Positions 8,281-16,807 are shown, counted from the first letter of the stretch. The stretch is DNA of 64,000 bases from Neobacillus cucumis (GCF_016107705.1 NZ_JAEHGC010000014.1:62001-126000), one strand, 5' to 3'. Program-made: numbers and translations. The notes: generated from the letters alone by a model not told the origin.

Positions 8281-9948
8281 ATGTTTTTGCAAAAAGAGGT
8301 AACAGAAAAAATAGGATTATTTGAGTCTTTAAGTCTTTTAGAAGTGGATTGTGTTTTTGGGTGTGATGACCGTGGCCTGCTTTCAGGTGTTGACCAATCA
8401 AATATTCGTTATATTCAATTAAATCATGAACAGGCCGCGGTTCATGCAGCAGATGGCTTTGCCCGTGCGACAGGGAAACCCGGTGTCGTCCTCCTATCAA
8501 GCGCTGCCGGAGTAACTAACGCAATTACAGGAATTGCAACAGCTTATAGCGATTCAGTACCGCTTGTCATAGTCACGGGTCCGCTGGTAACCAAGCCGCA
8601 AATTAAGGGAGCATTTCAAGAGTTGGATGTTTTGGGAATCACGATGCCGATAACAAAGTACTCTTTTAAACTGAAAGATTGGGAACGTTTATCCGAGGCA
8701 CTGCAAAATGCCTTAACCATAGCAGCAGGGGGGAGACCAGGCCCTGTTTTAATCGAATATGCGGCGGGGCCTTTAACGAATAATCAGGAAGGACTTCTAA
8801 GTTATCCGCGTCCTCGGGGGCAAGTAAGGAAGGGACAGATGGAAAAATCGATTGAATCGGCAGTCGAATTGATTGAAGCTGCAAGGAAACCCGTTCTTTT
8901 TATTGGCGGTGGTTTGATTTCTTCCGGAGCAGCCGACTTTTTAAGGGAAATTGTTCGGCAGGCTCGAATACCGGTAGTCAGCTCCCTTATGGGAATTGGT
9001 GCGATGGAATCTGCAAATCCGCTGTACTTGGGAATGCTGGGGATGCATGGGACATTTGCTGCGAATAAAGCTGTTCACCAATGTGATTTACTGATTTGTA
9101 TAGGGGTCCGTTTTAGTGACAGGGTCACGGGGAAAATCAGCGGGTTTTCGCCAAAATCAAAAAAAATCCATGTCGATGTGGATCCGGCTGAAATCAACAA
9201 AATCATTGCGGTGGACCTGCCGATTGTCAGTGATGCAAAAGAGTTTCTTTGCGAGCTTAAAGGGAGGTTAGATCAGCAGATTTTAAGAAATGTTGAAACT
9301 TGGACAAATGAAGTAATTGGGTGGAAGCGGAAAGTGCCGCGATTTGACAAGTCTCATAGTCTTCTCAGCCCGCAGACGGTAATAAAAAAGCTGGATGAAT
9401 ATTCAGCTCACGATACAATCGTTGTTACGGATGTGGGACAGCACCAAATTTGGACAGCGCATCATTATGCTTTCTCAACCCCTAGAACTCTGATTACATC
9501 AGGTGGTTTGGGGACAATGGGGTATGGGCTGCCAGCGGCAATTGGTGCAGCGGCGGCATGTCCGGGTGAGCCGGTCCTTTGTGTATCCGGTGACGGCAGC
9601 TTTCAAATGAACCTGCAGGAATTAATCATAGCAGTAAAATATCAACTTCCGATCAAGATTGCCATCCTTAATAATGGATATCTTGGTATGGTTCGTCAGT
9701 GGCAGGAGCTCTTTTACCATGGACGCTATTCTTCCGTCAAAATTGGCTCACCAAGTTTTGCAAAACTGGCAGCGGCTTATGGCGTTCCCGGATATAAGGC
9801 TCGTACCGAGGATGAAGCTGAACGGGTGATAGCAGAGGCATTTCAGCACAGCGGTCCAGCTTTAATCGAATTCGATGTAGTAGAAGAGGAAAATGTCTAT
9901 CCAATGGTGCCGCCCAACCATAGCAACCACCAAATCATCCTAGAGTGA
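8281..9948 (+). CDS. Acetolactate-synthase-like thiamine-diphosphate enzyme
   Basis: A 555-residue enzyme with the three-domain plan of acetohydroxyacid synthase large subunits. The cofactor-activating glutamate is E50 in LNHEQAAVHAADGFAR. The middle domain has IGVRFSDRVTGK, typical of the FAD-containing branch, and the C-terminal domain has the thiamine-diphosphate motif GDGSFQMNLQEL...ILNNGYLGMVRQWQ. These last words are those of true IlvB proteins. However, there is no ilvN or ilvC next to it, and the usual PGG loop after VFG is replaced by CDDRG, so it may be a catabolic or specialised paralogue. The start at ATG 8281 follows AGGTGAAGGT closely. A dispersed repeat closes the unit. Confidence 0.82.
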   Translation: MFLQKEVTEKIGLFESLSLLEVDCVFGCDDRGLLSGVDQSNIRYIQLNHEQAAVHAADGFARATGKPGVVLLSSAAGVTNAITGIATAYSDSVPLVIVTGPLVTKPQIKGAFQELDVLGITMPITKYSFKLKDWERLSEALQNALTIAAGGRPGPVLIEYAAGPLTNNQEGLLSYPRPRGQVRKGQMEKSIESAVELIEAARKPVLFIGGGLISSGAADFLREIVRQARIPVVSSLMGIGAMESANPLYLGMLGMHGTFAANKAVHQCDLLICIGVRFSDRVTGKISGFSPKSKKIHVDVDPAEINKIIAVDLPIVSDAKEFLCELKGRLDQQILRNVETWTNEVIGWKRKVPRFDKSHSLLSPQTVIKKLDEYSAHDTIVVTDVGQHQIWTAHHYAFSTPRTLITSGGLGTMGYGLPAAIGAAAACPGEPVLCVSGDGSFQMNLQELIIAVKYQLPIKIAILNNGYLGMVRQWQELFYHGRYSSVKIGSPSFAKLAAAYGVPGYKARTEDEAERVIAEAFQHSGPALIEFDVVEEENVYPMVPPNHSNHQIILE

Positions 9949-9956
9949 CCACTATG

Positions 9957-10009
9957 GTGACAGGCACCGTTCGTGGACAAAAGGCCGATTTTGTCCGTGT
10001 GGGGTGGAC
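9957..10009 (+). repeat. Dispersed hairpin repeat, copy 4
   Basis: GTGACAGGCACCGTTCGTGG followed by ACAAAA, loop, TTTTGTCCGTG and GGGGTGGAC, starting 9 bp after the stop codon of the acetolactate-synthase-like gene. Confidence 0.9.
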
Positions 10010-10032
10010 GTTCTGTTGGATAGTGGTGCGAA

Positions 10033-10068
10033 ACAAAAAGGCAGAAGCTTAGAAATCGGCTTCTGCCT
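10033..10068 (-). terminator. Bidirectional terminator between convergent genes
   Basis: A perfect 10-bp stem (AGGCAGAAGC with GCTTCTGCCT) has a run of T on the minus-strand side (CTTTTTG). It ends the iclR-type gene and can also stop transcription from the left. Confidence 0.8.
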
Positions 10069-10805
10069 TAAAATTTGTATCCTAATTTGGAGGAAATGCG
10101 GATTCCGTATTCGACTACTTTTTCCTTTAAAAAGGTTTGTCTTTCTTCTGATATATTAAAGGAAACGTACCCGATGCTGATGGCGCCCATCAGTTCATTT
10201 AATTGATTAAAAACCGGTGCTGCAACAGAGGAAGTTCCCGGCGTTTTCTCTCCGTGGCTCTCTCCAAATCCCTTTGCACGTACCTCATTTAAAACTCCAA
10301 CAAAAGCCTCCTGCTCCACCTTTGGAACCAGAGCTTCTACTATTTTTGCTGCCTCGGATTTTGGCATGTTTGCTAGCATTACTTTATTGGCAGCCCCGAC
10401 ATTCAGAGGAATCCGGATTCCTAATTGGTCATAAATACGTATCGGGTTTTGCTGGCAGTCAATCCTCTCGACAATTAACGATTCCAGTCCAATTGGTTTA
10501 CTAAAATACACACTCTCCTCAACCTCGAGCATTAATTTTTCCATTTCCGGGCGGACCTGACCTACAAAATCAAAAGTATCATACATTTGCAAACCATACT
10601 CTAACCACTTAGTCCCTAACGAATAGAGCTTTAAATCAGGGTCCTGTTGAATCAAGCCATGTTTTTTCATGGATTGTAAGATTCGATGCATCGTACTTAC
10701 AGGTAACTCACATTCCTTCGATAAATCGGTGATGGAAAACCACCTTTTTGTTTCATTTCCGGCAAGAACAGCCGCAACCTGCATGGCGCGGTCAATTGTC
10801 TGCAT
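10068..10805 (-). CDS. IclR-family transcriptional regulator
   Basis: A 245-residue protein with the two-domain IclR plan. The N-terminal winged helix-turn-helix covers about residues 1-65 (LSKECELPVSTMHRILQSMKKHGLI). The C-terminal effector domain runs from about 75 to 245, with IPLNVGAANKVMLA and a conserved SSVAAPVFN segment. IclR proteins bind small carboxylate or amino-acid-like ligands and usually control the operon next to them. AGGAG lies 9 bases before the ATG at 10805. It is divergent from an amidinohydrolase-permease pair, whose promoter region holds two TTTCC/GGAAA inverted repeats, so it is the obvious regulator of that pair. Confidence 0.88.
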   Translation of the reverse strand: MQTIDRAMQVAAVLAGNETKRWFSITDLSKECELPVSTMHRILQSMKKHGLIQQDPDLKLYSLGTKWLEYGLQMYDTFDFVGQVRPEMEKLMLEVEESVYFSKPIGLESLIVERIDCQQNPIRIYDQLGIRIPLNVGAANKVMLANMPKSEAAKIVEALVPKVEQEAFVGVLNEVRAKGFGESHGEKTPGTSSVAAPVFNQLNELMGAISIGYVSFNISEERQTFLKEKVVEYGIRISSKLGYKF

Positions 10806-10887
10806 ATGCTCAACTCCTATTCCTTTCTATTATCTACTATAGCGGGAAAAATTTAAAAACAAAATTATTCAGTAAATTCATAAAATA

Positions 10888-10916
10888 TTGACATGTGATT
10901 TCATCTATCATACTAT
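10888..10916 (+). promoter_or_regulatory. Sigma-A promoter of the amidinohydrolase operon
   Basis: TTGACA (10888-10893), 17 bp, TACTAT (10911-10916). Both boxes and the spacing are near consensus. It points at the gene starting at 10986. Confidence 0.75.
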
Positions 10917-10929
10917 TTTATTAATAGAT

Positions 10930-10965
10930 TTTCCTCTATAGGGAAATGTATTCCGATATGTGGAA
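10930..10965 (+). promoter_or_regulatory. Two inverted repeats, candidate IclR operators
   Basis: TTTCC-N6-GGGAAA at 10930-10946 and TTCC-N7-GGAA at 10951-10965 lie just downstream of the -10 box, where a bound repressor would block transcription. Assignment to the divergent IclR protein is inference from position. Confidence 0.5.
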
Positions 10966-10985
10966 AAATAGTAGGAGGGGTAAAT

Positions 10986-11858
10986 TTGTCATACAGTCAA
11001 TCCATGCATAAAAAACTAGGCCATGTCATTGTGAAGCATCCAAAAGATGCATTTCTTAACCAGGAACATTTAAGTAAGGAATGGAAAAAATTCAACTACC
11101 TTGAGGAGCCTGATTTTACAAAAGCTCAACATGAATATGATAAGTTTCTTTCGATTTTGAAACAGCATGTAGAACAGATTGATTTTTTACCAGCTTCAGA
11201 GAGTGTCGGCTTAGACTCGCTCTATGCCCACGATCCTGTTAAGTTCACCAAAAATGGAGCAATTATTTTAAAATCTGGAAAAAAACTGCGCCAGCCTGAA
11301 GCCGAGGTATATAAGCAATTTTTACAGGAAAAAGGAATTCCGATTATCGGGGAGCTTACTGGCGATGCTGTCTGTGATGGCGGAGACATTGTCTGGCTCA
11401 ATGACCGGACACTGCTTGTCGGCCGGGGTTATCGCACAAATGATGAGGCGATCCGGCAGTTAAAAGAAATCACGAAGGATTTAGTGGATGAATTTATTGT
11501 TGTGCAGCTTCCGCATGACCAAGGCGAGGATGAATGTCTCCATCTTATGTCGTTTATTAGCTTGGTTGATGAGGATTTAGCGGTTGTTTATTCAAGATTA
11601 ATGCCTGTATTTTTACGGCAAATGCTGATTAAGCGCGGCATTCAATTAATAGAGGTACCAGACGATGAATATCTTCGTCTCGGGTGTAATGTTCTTGCTC
11701 TGGCACCGGGTGTTTGTATGATTGCATCTGAAAACCCTTCCACGAAACAGCAGTTACTTGATGCCGGGGCAACGGTTTATGAGTACGAAGGAAATGAAAT
11801 TTCTTACCTGGGAACTGGCGGTCCGACATGTCTTACATGTCCTGTTGTCCGTTCATAA
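10986..11858 (+). CDS. Amidinohydrolase of the DDAH / arginine-deiminase superfamily
   Basis: A 290-residue enzyme of the guanidine-modifying superfamily, which attacks guanidinium carbon through a cysteine. Visible elements are the substrate-binding CDGGDIVWL segment, a histidine in GEDECLHLMSF and the C-terminal nucleophile C282 in GTGGPTCLTCPV. The length and ending fit the dimethylarginine dimethylaminohydrolase-like branch, which would give citrulline and an alkylamine, but other guanidino substrates are possible. The start is TTG 10986 behind a strong AGGAGGGG. The permease gene follows at 27 bp, so the unit probably imports and degrades a guanidino compound under IclR control. Confidence 0.78.
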   Translation: MSYSQSMHKKLGHVIVKHPKDAFLNQEHLSKEWKKFNYLEEPDFTKAQHEYDKFLSILKQHVEQIDFLPASESVGLDSLYAHDPVKFTKNGAIILKSGKKLRQPEAEVYKQFLQEKGIPIIGELTGDAVCDGGDIVWLNDRTLLVGRGYRTNDEAIRQLKEITKDLVDEFIVVQLPHDQGEDECLHLMSFISLVDEDLAVVYSRLMPVFLRQMLIKRGIQLIEVPDDEYLRLGCNVLALAPGVCMIASENPSTKQQLLDAGATVYEYEGNEISYLGTGGPTCLTCPVVRS

Positions 11859-11885
11859 TACATTAAACGAAGGGTGTGGGAAGTG

Positions 11886-13301
11886 ATGGAACAAGGGGCT
11901 CAGCAAAATCAGCAAAATCAGCAAAATCAGTTAAATCGCTCCATGAAGCGCCGGCATTTATTTATGCTGTCGCTTGGGGGTGTCATTGGAACAGGATTAT
12001 TTTTAAATGCAGGGTATACGATTCATCAAGCAGGAGTGGGCGGCTCGTTAATTGGCTATTTATTTGGCGGAATTATTCTTTATTTGGTTATGGTTTGTCT
12101 TGGTGAACTCGCCGTCTATATGCCTGTTACCGGTTCCTTCCAAACCTATGCGACTAAATTTATTAATCCTTCGGCCGGCTTTTCACTAGGTTGGATGTAC
12201 TTTATCGGTTCGGCAACAACCGCCGGAGTGGAATTTACCGCAGCTGGAATTTTGATGAAACGATGGTTTCCAGATATATCGGTTTGGATTTGGTGTGCGA
12301 TTTTTATCGCCTTGTTATTTTTACTGAATGCCTTAACGACAAAAGGCTTTGCCGAGGCCGAATATTGGTTTGCCGGGATTAAGGTAATAGCGGTTATTTT
12401 CTTTATAATTATTGGGCTGGGAGCTATTTTTGGCATCATTCCGTTATCAGACCGTCCGGCACCGTTTGCGAAAAATTTTGCTCCATCAGGTTTGTTCCCG
12501 ACCGGATTTGTCATTCTCTTTACGACCATGATGAATGTTATTTTTTCATACCAAGGCTCGGAATTGATTGGGATTGCAGCCGGAGAAAGTGAAGAACCCG
12601 AGAAGAACATCCCTCGTGCCATTCGAAACGTCCTTTTTAGAATTATTGTTTTTTATCTTGCTTCGATTGTGATTTTATCAGCGATTTTCCCAACGAAGGA
12701 ATTGGGATTGTTAGAGAGCCCATTTGTAACCTTAATGGATTTGGCGGGGATCCCGTACGCACCTGATATTATGAACTTTATTATTTTAACCGCCATATTA
12801 TCTGTAGGGAACTCATGTATTTATGCTTCGACACGTTTGCTGTGGGCGATGGCAGGGGAGGGAATGGCACCGAAGTACTTTGGAAAACTTTCAAAGCGCA
12901 AAGTTCCATTTACTGCTCTTGTATTTACGATGATTTTTTCCCTTTTATCTTTGCTAACAAGCGTGATTGCCGCGGATACTGTGTTTGTGTTATTAATGTC
13001 GATTGCCGGTATCTCTGTGACCATTTCCTGGATTGGAATTGCACTCTCTCAATTGATGTTTCGGCGTAAATATTTGCAGGGAGGCGGAAAATTGGAGGAT
13101 TTGCAATACAAGGTTCCGTTCTATCCGTTGATTCCAATTATTTGTATCGTATTTTGCGTATCGATCTTAATCTTCCTGGCATTTGATCCAACCCAGCTAG
13201 TAGGATTACTAGTTGGGATAGGCTTCTTCCTCATCTGTTATTTTGGATACTACTTCAAAGAAAAAAAGACAGCAAAAGCTGATACTGAAATTAGCGGCTG
13301 A
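11886..13301 (+). CDS. APC-family amino acid permease
   Basis: A 471-residue membrane protein with about twelve helices. The first helix begins with LSLGGVIGTGLFLNAG, the substrate-binding signature of the amino acid/polyamine/organocation family, and GESEEPEKNIPRAIRNV is the usual loop after helix 6. It resembles the Bacillus RocE/YkbA/arginine-type permeases. The ATG at 11886 follows a GGGAAG; an in-frame GTG at 11874 would add four residues. The N-terminus contains a 9-bp tandem repeat encoding Gln-Gln-Asn units. It is in one operon with the amidinohydrolase, so it probably imports that enzyme's substrate, an arginine-like compound. Confidence 0.85.
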   Translation: MEQGAQQNQQNQQNQLNRSMKRRHLFMLSLGGVIGTGLFLNAGYTIHQAGVGGSLIGYLFGGIILYLVMVCLGELAVYMPVTGSFQTYATKFINPSAGFSLGWMYFIGSATTAGVEFTAAGILMKRWFPDISVWIWCAIFIALLFLLNALTTKGFAEAEYWFAGIKVIAVIFFIIIGLGAIFGIIPLSDRPAPFAKNFAPSGLFPTGFVILFTTMMNVIFSYQGSELIGIAAGESEEPEKNIPRAIRNVLFRIIVFYLASIVILSAIFPTKELGLLESPFVTLMDLAGIPYAPDIMNFIILTAILSVGNSCIYASTRLLWAMAGEGMAPKYFGKLSKRKVPFTALVFTMIFSLLSLLTSVIAADTVFVLLMSIAGISVTISWIGIALSQLMFRRKYLQGGGKLEDLQYKVPFYPLIPIICIVFCVSILIFLAFDPTQLVGLLVGIGFFLICYFGYYFKEKKTAKADTEISG

Positions 13302-13357
13302 TTAGAACAAGGTGACAGTCAAAGTGACACCTCAACTAAAGTGACACCTCAACTAAG

Positions 13358-13410
13358 GTGACAGGCACCGTTCGTGGACAAACTTACGAATTTGTCCGTG
13401 TACAGTGGAC
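13358..13410 (+). repeat. Dispersed hairpin repeat, copy 5, with leading phrases
   Basis: The core GTGACAGGCACCGTTCGTGG, ACAAA, loop, TTTGTCCGTG, GTGGAC is preceded by three extra GTGACA phrases starting at 13312, 13324 and 13341. The last two belong to identical 17-bp units (AAGTGACACCTCAACTA). Confidence 0.9.
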
Positions 13411-13427
13411 AGTGGTGGGTGAACTGA

Positions 13428-13466
13428 GGATGCTCTTGTTAAAAGGGCATCCTTGTTTGTTTTTTT
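13428..13466 (+). terminator. Intrinsic terminator of the permease operon
   Basis: GGATGCTCTT pairs with AAGGGCATCC (10 bp with a G-U pair), followed by TTGTTTGTTTTTTT. Confidence 0.8.
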
Positions 13467-13578
13467 ACCAATTTTACAGTTAAATGGTTACGATCAGATA
13501 CCTTTAATAACACCCTCGCCTCTTTTGCATAGATTGATTGTAATATAGCTACCATGCAAAAGGGGATTATGGATATTT

Positions 13579-15132
13579 ATGACTGCTCTGATTATCATTT
13601 TGGTTGTATTTGTTATGGGGCTGCTTGGATTATTTTTATGGCTTCGGAGTATCGCAAAAAGACCTCAGCACTCGATTATCCGACTGCATCCGTATTTAGG
13701 CTGGATGCGTTACCTTTTCGAACAAATGGGGCCGAAATTAAGACAGTATTGGTATGAAAATGATAATGACGGCCGCCCTTTTTCAAGATATGACTTCTTA
13801 GGCATTGTATTTTCGGCAAAATATCGGAATGACCTTTTAAGCTTTGGCTCGAAAAGGAACTTTGATCAGCCGGGTTTCTATATAGCAAATAGTCTGTTTC
13901 CTTTATTAACAGAGGAACTTCGTGTGGACAATCAGGAAAAGATTCATGCGATGAAATATAAAATTGAACATGAGGGTCTGTTCACCCGGAGGGAGCAGCT
14001 TGAAAAAGATCAAGCCGATTGCTGGTTATACCCTTGCGAGGACGCGATTATTGTTGGACCGGACCGGAAAGTTCCTTGGAGGCTTCTTGGACCGTTCGGT
14101 GCTTCGGCGACCTCTTACGGTTCGGTAGGTGAAAACTATATTTTATCAACGGGTCTCGGCAGCCAGATGGCAGGCGGTTCGTGGATAAATACAGGAGAAG
14201 GGGGAGTGGCTCCGGAGCATTTAGAAAGCGGTGCGGATGTTGTCGCCCAGATTGGCCCAGGGTTATTTGGATTTCGCGACCAGAATGGGGACTTTTCGCT
14301 CGCTGAATTTAAGTTAAAGGCAGAGGAGCCTAATATTAAAGCGTTTGAATTGAAATTTGGTCAAGGCGCAAAAATTCGCGGGGGGCATCTTGAAGGGACA
14401 AAGGTTACTCCTAAAGTAGCCAGTATCCGCAAGGTTCCGGTAGGTCAGACCATAAATTCCCCCAACCGCTTTCCTTTTTTACGAAATGCGGTAGAAATGC
14501 TTACCTTTGTCGAACTCCTGCAAAAGGAGGGCGGGAAACCAGTTGGAATTAAGATTGTCATTGGGGCGGCGGCCATGCTTGATGAATTATTTTTAACCAT
14601 GAAAAAGCTCCATATCTATCCTGATTTTATTACGATCGATGGCGGCGAAGGCGGTACGGGTGCTACTTATAAATCGATGGCAGATACGATGGGGCTGCCG
14701 CTGTACCCGGCATTGATTACATTCGTCGATAAGGCCAATGAGCATGGTGTCCGCAATCAATTTAAGATTTTTGCTTCTGGAAAGCTGATTTCGGCGGATA
14801 AAATTGCGATTGCCCTTGCCATTGGAGCGGATGCCGTAAATTCTGCCCGGGGATTCATGATTGCGGGGGGCTGTATTATGGCGATGCAGTGTCATACGGG
14901 AAAATGCCCGGCAGGTGTTACCACCACTGACCCCAAATACCAAGAAGCACTTGTTCCGGAAGAAAAGAAATGGCGGGTTATGAACTACATTATAAATGTC
15001 CGGCAGGGTTTATACGCATTAGCGGCAGCCTGTGGAATTGATACCCCTCGTAAATTCACCCGCGACCATATTGTATTTAAAGATGTCGATGGAAAAATAA
15101 AAAAGCTGTCAGACCTGTTTCCGAATCAATAA
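13579..15132 (+). CDS. yerD: Membrane-anchored glutamate-synthase-like FMN protein (YerD type)
   Basis: A 517-residue protein with one N-terminal membrane helix (residues 2-23) and a glutamate synthase FMN-binding barrel. Diagnostic stretches are GPFGASATSYGSVGENY, the TIDGGEGGTGAT loop and CIMAMQCHTGKCPAGVTT, the iron-sulfur cysteine cluster of the family. It lacks the glutaminase domain of GltA/GltB, so it cannot use glutamine by itself. It matches B. subtilis YerD in length and plan; that protein has no confirmed reaction. The ATG at 13579 has AAGGGG about 13 bases upstream, a rather wide spacing. It appears to be a single-gene unit. Confidence 0.82.
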   Translation: MTALIIILVVFVMGLLGLFLWLRSIAKRPQHSIIRLHPYLGWMRYLFEQMGPKLRQYWYENDNDGRPFSRYDFLGIVFSAKYRNDLLSFGSKRNFDQPGFYIANSLFPLLTEELRVDNQEKIHAMKYKIEHEGLFTRREQLEKDQADCWLYPCEDAIIVGPDRKVPWRLLGPFGASATSYGSVGENYILSTGLGSQMAGGSWINTGEGGVAPEHLESGADVVAQIGPGLFGFRDQNGDFSLAEFKLKAEEPNIKAFELKFGQGAKIRGGHLEGTKVTPKVASIRKVPVGQTINSPNRFPFLRNAVEMLTFVELLQKEGGKPVGIKIVIGAAAMLDELFLTMKKLHIYPDFITIDGGEGGTGATYKSMADTMGLPLYPALITFVDKANEHGVRNQFKIFASGKLISADKIAIALAIGADAVNSARGFMIAGGCIMAMQCHTGKCPAGVTTTDPKYQEALVPEEKKWRVMNYIINVRQGLYALAAACGIDTPRKFTRDHIVFKDVDGKIKKLSDLFPNQ

Positions 15133-15133
15133 A

Positions 15134-15186
15134 GTGACAGGCACCGTTCGTGGACAAATCCTCGATTTTGTCCGTGTGGGGAAGAC
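15134..15186 (+). repeat. Dispersed hairpin repeat, copy 6
   Basis: GTGACAGGCACCGTTCGTGG, ACAAA, loop, TTTTGTCCGTG, GGGGAAGACA, starting immediately after the yerD stop codon. From 15187 to 15314 I see no further named element. Confidence 0.9.
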
Positions 15187-15314
15187 ATGAGTTGATTTAC
15201 GTGTCTGTCCCCATTTTTTACCGAATTTAATGAAAAAAGTTATCTGCCTATCAATCTTTGTGCAGGTCCATCATTTAATAAAGAAACAAGATTTATTGAA
15301 TAGGATGGATGGAA

Positions 15315-15473
15315 ATGGCGAAGAGGAATCGGGGGAAAACGATCAGCTATCTGCCTTCGAGGGGGCGTGGGACATGTCCGTTGTGCGGCAGAACGAGAAT
15401 TAAATTATTGTATCCGCATAAAACAGTGGAAAACGTAACAATCAAAGTCTGCAAAATGTGCCGTCATAAATAA
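15315..15473 (+). CDS. Small zinc-ribbon protein
   Basis: A 52-residue basic protein. It has a CPLC pair at residues 21-24 and a CKMC pair at 46-49, the arrangement of a four-cysteine zinc ribbon. The N-terminus (MAKRNRGKTISYLPSRGRG) is very rich in arginine and lysine, which suggests RNA or ribosome binding. Similar small proteins are common in Bacillaceae, but I know no assigned function. A purine-rich stretch (AGGATGGATGGAA) precedes the ATG, and a terminator follows 37 bp after the stop codon, so it has its own transcription unit end. Confidence 0.75.
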   Translation: MAKRNRGKTISYLPSRGRGTCPLCGRTRIKLLYPHKTVENVTIKVCKMCRHK

Positions 15474-15509
15474 TCATATTTTTCTAGACTACGAATAGAA
15501 TAGCCTCTG

Positions 15510-15539
15510 ACCCCCTCGAAACGAAGGGGTTATTTTTTT
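15510..15539 (+). terminator. Intrinsic terminator after the zinc-ribbon gene
   Basis: ACCCCCTCG pairs with CGAAGGGGT (one mismatch), a 3-base loop, then TATTTTTTT. Confidence 0.8.
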
Positions 15540-15612
15540 GAAATAAAAGGAAATCCAGTTTGAAAAATTGAATTATTAAGTTGGATATTTTTACAATGTA
15601 GTGGAGGGAAAT

Positions 15613-16155
15613 ATGGCAAATTTAGATACTTTATATTTAATTGATCAAAAAGAGGGGCTTAGTCCTGAGTTTAGTAAATTAGTCTCAATGATGAACTATA
15701 CAAGAACAATCACGATTGAGGAAGTCAAAGCGCTAACAGTTGAGGGGCTCGACTTTCTTTATGATGAGGAAGCAAATTCGATTGGTATGCTGTTAGACCA
15801 TATGGCTGAGGTGGAAAAGGCCTATCAAATTTTAACATTCCAAAATCGCGACTTAACAGATGAAGAGGTCGGTCGATTGAACCCCGGATTAGATTTAGGC
15901 GCCTCAGCAAGAGAAGTGATTAAGGGCTATCCAATCGAGCATTATTTGGAAAAATTAGCGAAGGTTCGGAATGAAACCATCACCATGTTTAAGATGCTCC
16001 CGGATGAATGGCTGTTTGAACAAACTCCGTTTTGGTGGGACCGCACTGCGAATAACTATTTTAAATGGTTCCATGTTTTTGAAGATGAACTAAGCCATCG
16101 AGGGCAGATTCGGATTATTAAAAAAATGATTAAAAAACAGATGGGGTCTTTGTAA
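15613..16155 (+). CDS. DinB-superfamily protein
   Basis: A 180-residue four-helix-bundle protein of the DinB/DUF664 type. The metal-binding histidine pattern is visible: LLDHMAEVEK in the second helix and WFHVFEDELSHRGQI in the last part, where two histidines complete the site. The family includes bacillithiol- and mycothiol-dependent transferases and many uncharacterised stress proteins. Start: ATG 15613 with GGAGGG five bases upstream; a GTG at 15601 is in frame but lies before that ribosome site. It faces a second DinB gene across a shared terminator. Confidence 0.82.
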   Translation: MANLDTLYLIDQKEGLSPEFSKLVSMMNYTRTITIEEVKALTVEGLDFLYDEEANSIGMLLDHMAEVEKAYQILTFQNRDLTDEEVGRLNPGLDLGASAREVIKGYPIEHYLEKLAKVRNETITMFKMLPDEWLFEQTPFWWDRTANNYFKWFHVFEDELSHRGQIRIIKKMIKKQMGSL

Positions 16156-16176
16156 AATTTAAAAACGGTTCGCATT

Positions 16177-16212
16177 AAAAAAGATGCACTTAAAGGTGAG
16201 TGCATCTTTTTT
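16177..16212. terminator. Bidirectional terminator between two DinB genes
   Basis: AAAAAGATGCACT pairs perfectly with AGTGCATCTTTTT (13 bp), with A-runs and T-runs on both sides so that it can act in both directions. Confidence 0.9.
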
Positions 16213-16222
16213 ATGGAGAGAT

Positions 16223-16729
16223 TTAATGCCTGTTAACAAACTGCTTAATCTCCTTTATTTGCTCAATATGCCGTTGCTCGTGGAGATAAATCAGTTCTAT
16301 CCATTGAGTTAATGGCATTTCTCCAAAGACAGGGTGAACTGCGGATCTTTCCGCTAAAACGCTTTGATCTTCAAGGCTATCCAAAATCTTCAGAAGCTTA
16401 TTTCTAGCATCGTTTAACATTTCCAGCATCTGTTGAACTTCAAATGGCTCTCCGCTGGGCTGAACGATTTCAGGAGCATTAAACTTTGTAGAGCGGTCAG
16501 TCGCAAGGTGGATGGGCTTTGACTCGGCCTTGTTCATTTCTGGATTGGTTACTAGATGGTGAATAAGCTTGGCCGTTCGTCCCTCCAGCAAAACAAGATG
16601 ATGGCACACCTCGGCAACACTCCATTGGTCTTTGCCCGGCTTATAATTAAATTCCTCATTGGTAAAAGATTTAATTTCATCAACTAAATGATTCCTTGTT
16701 TCTGCCAAGTTTTCATTTACAGAGCTCAT
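16223..16729 (-). CDS. DinB-superfamily protein
   Basis: A 168-residue protein with the DinB_2 pattern: a histidine pair in VAEVCHHLVLLEGR and the C-terminal YLHEQRHIEQIKEI, which supplies the other metal ligands. It is probably a metal-dependent thiol transferase-like or stress protein; the exact role is unknown. The start is the ATG at 16729, with GGGGAAAGG just upstream. The frame runs back to 16831, but that extension would be encoded by a dispersed repeat and has no ribosome site. It is convergent with a distantly similar DinB gene, possibly by old duplication, although the two sequences differ strongly. Confidence 0.8.
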   Translation of the reverse strand: MSSVNENLAETRNHLVDEIKSFTNEEFNYKPGKDQWSVAEVCHHLVLLEGRTAKLIHHLVTNPEMNKAESKPIHLATDRSTKFNAPEIVQPSGEPFEVQQMLEMLNDARNKLLKILDSLEDQSVLAERSAVHPVFGEMPLTQWIELIYLHEQRHIEQIKEIKQFVNRH

Positions 16730-16807
16730 AACCTTTCCCCTTTCAAAAATAACTTCCCCTTTATATATTCTATGTATGGAAAACATATCCTTCACAGTAG
16801 AAACAAA

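Noticed and set aside
12146..12622. Antisense open frame of 158 residues inside the permease gene
   Set aside because: It mirrors membrane-helix codons of the sense gene, which has clear family motifs.
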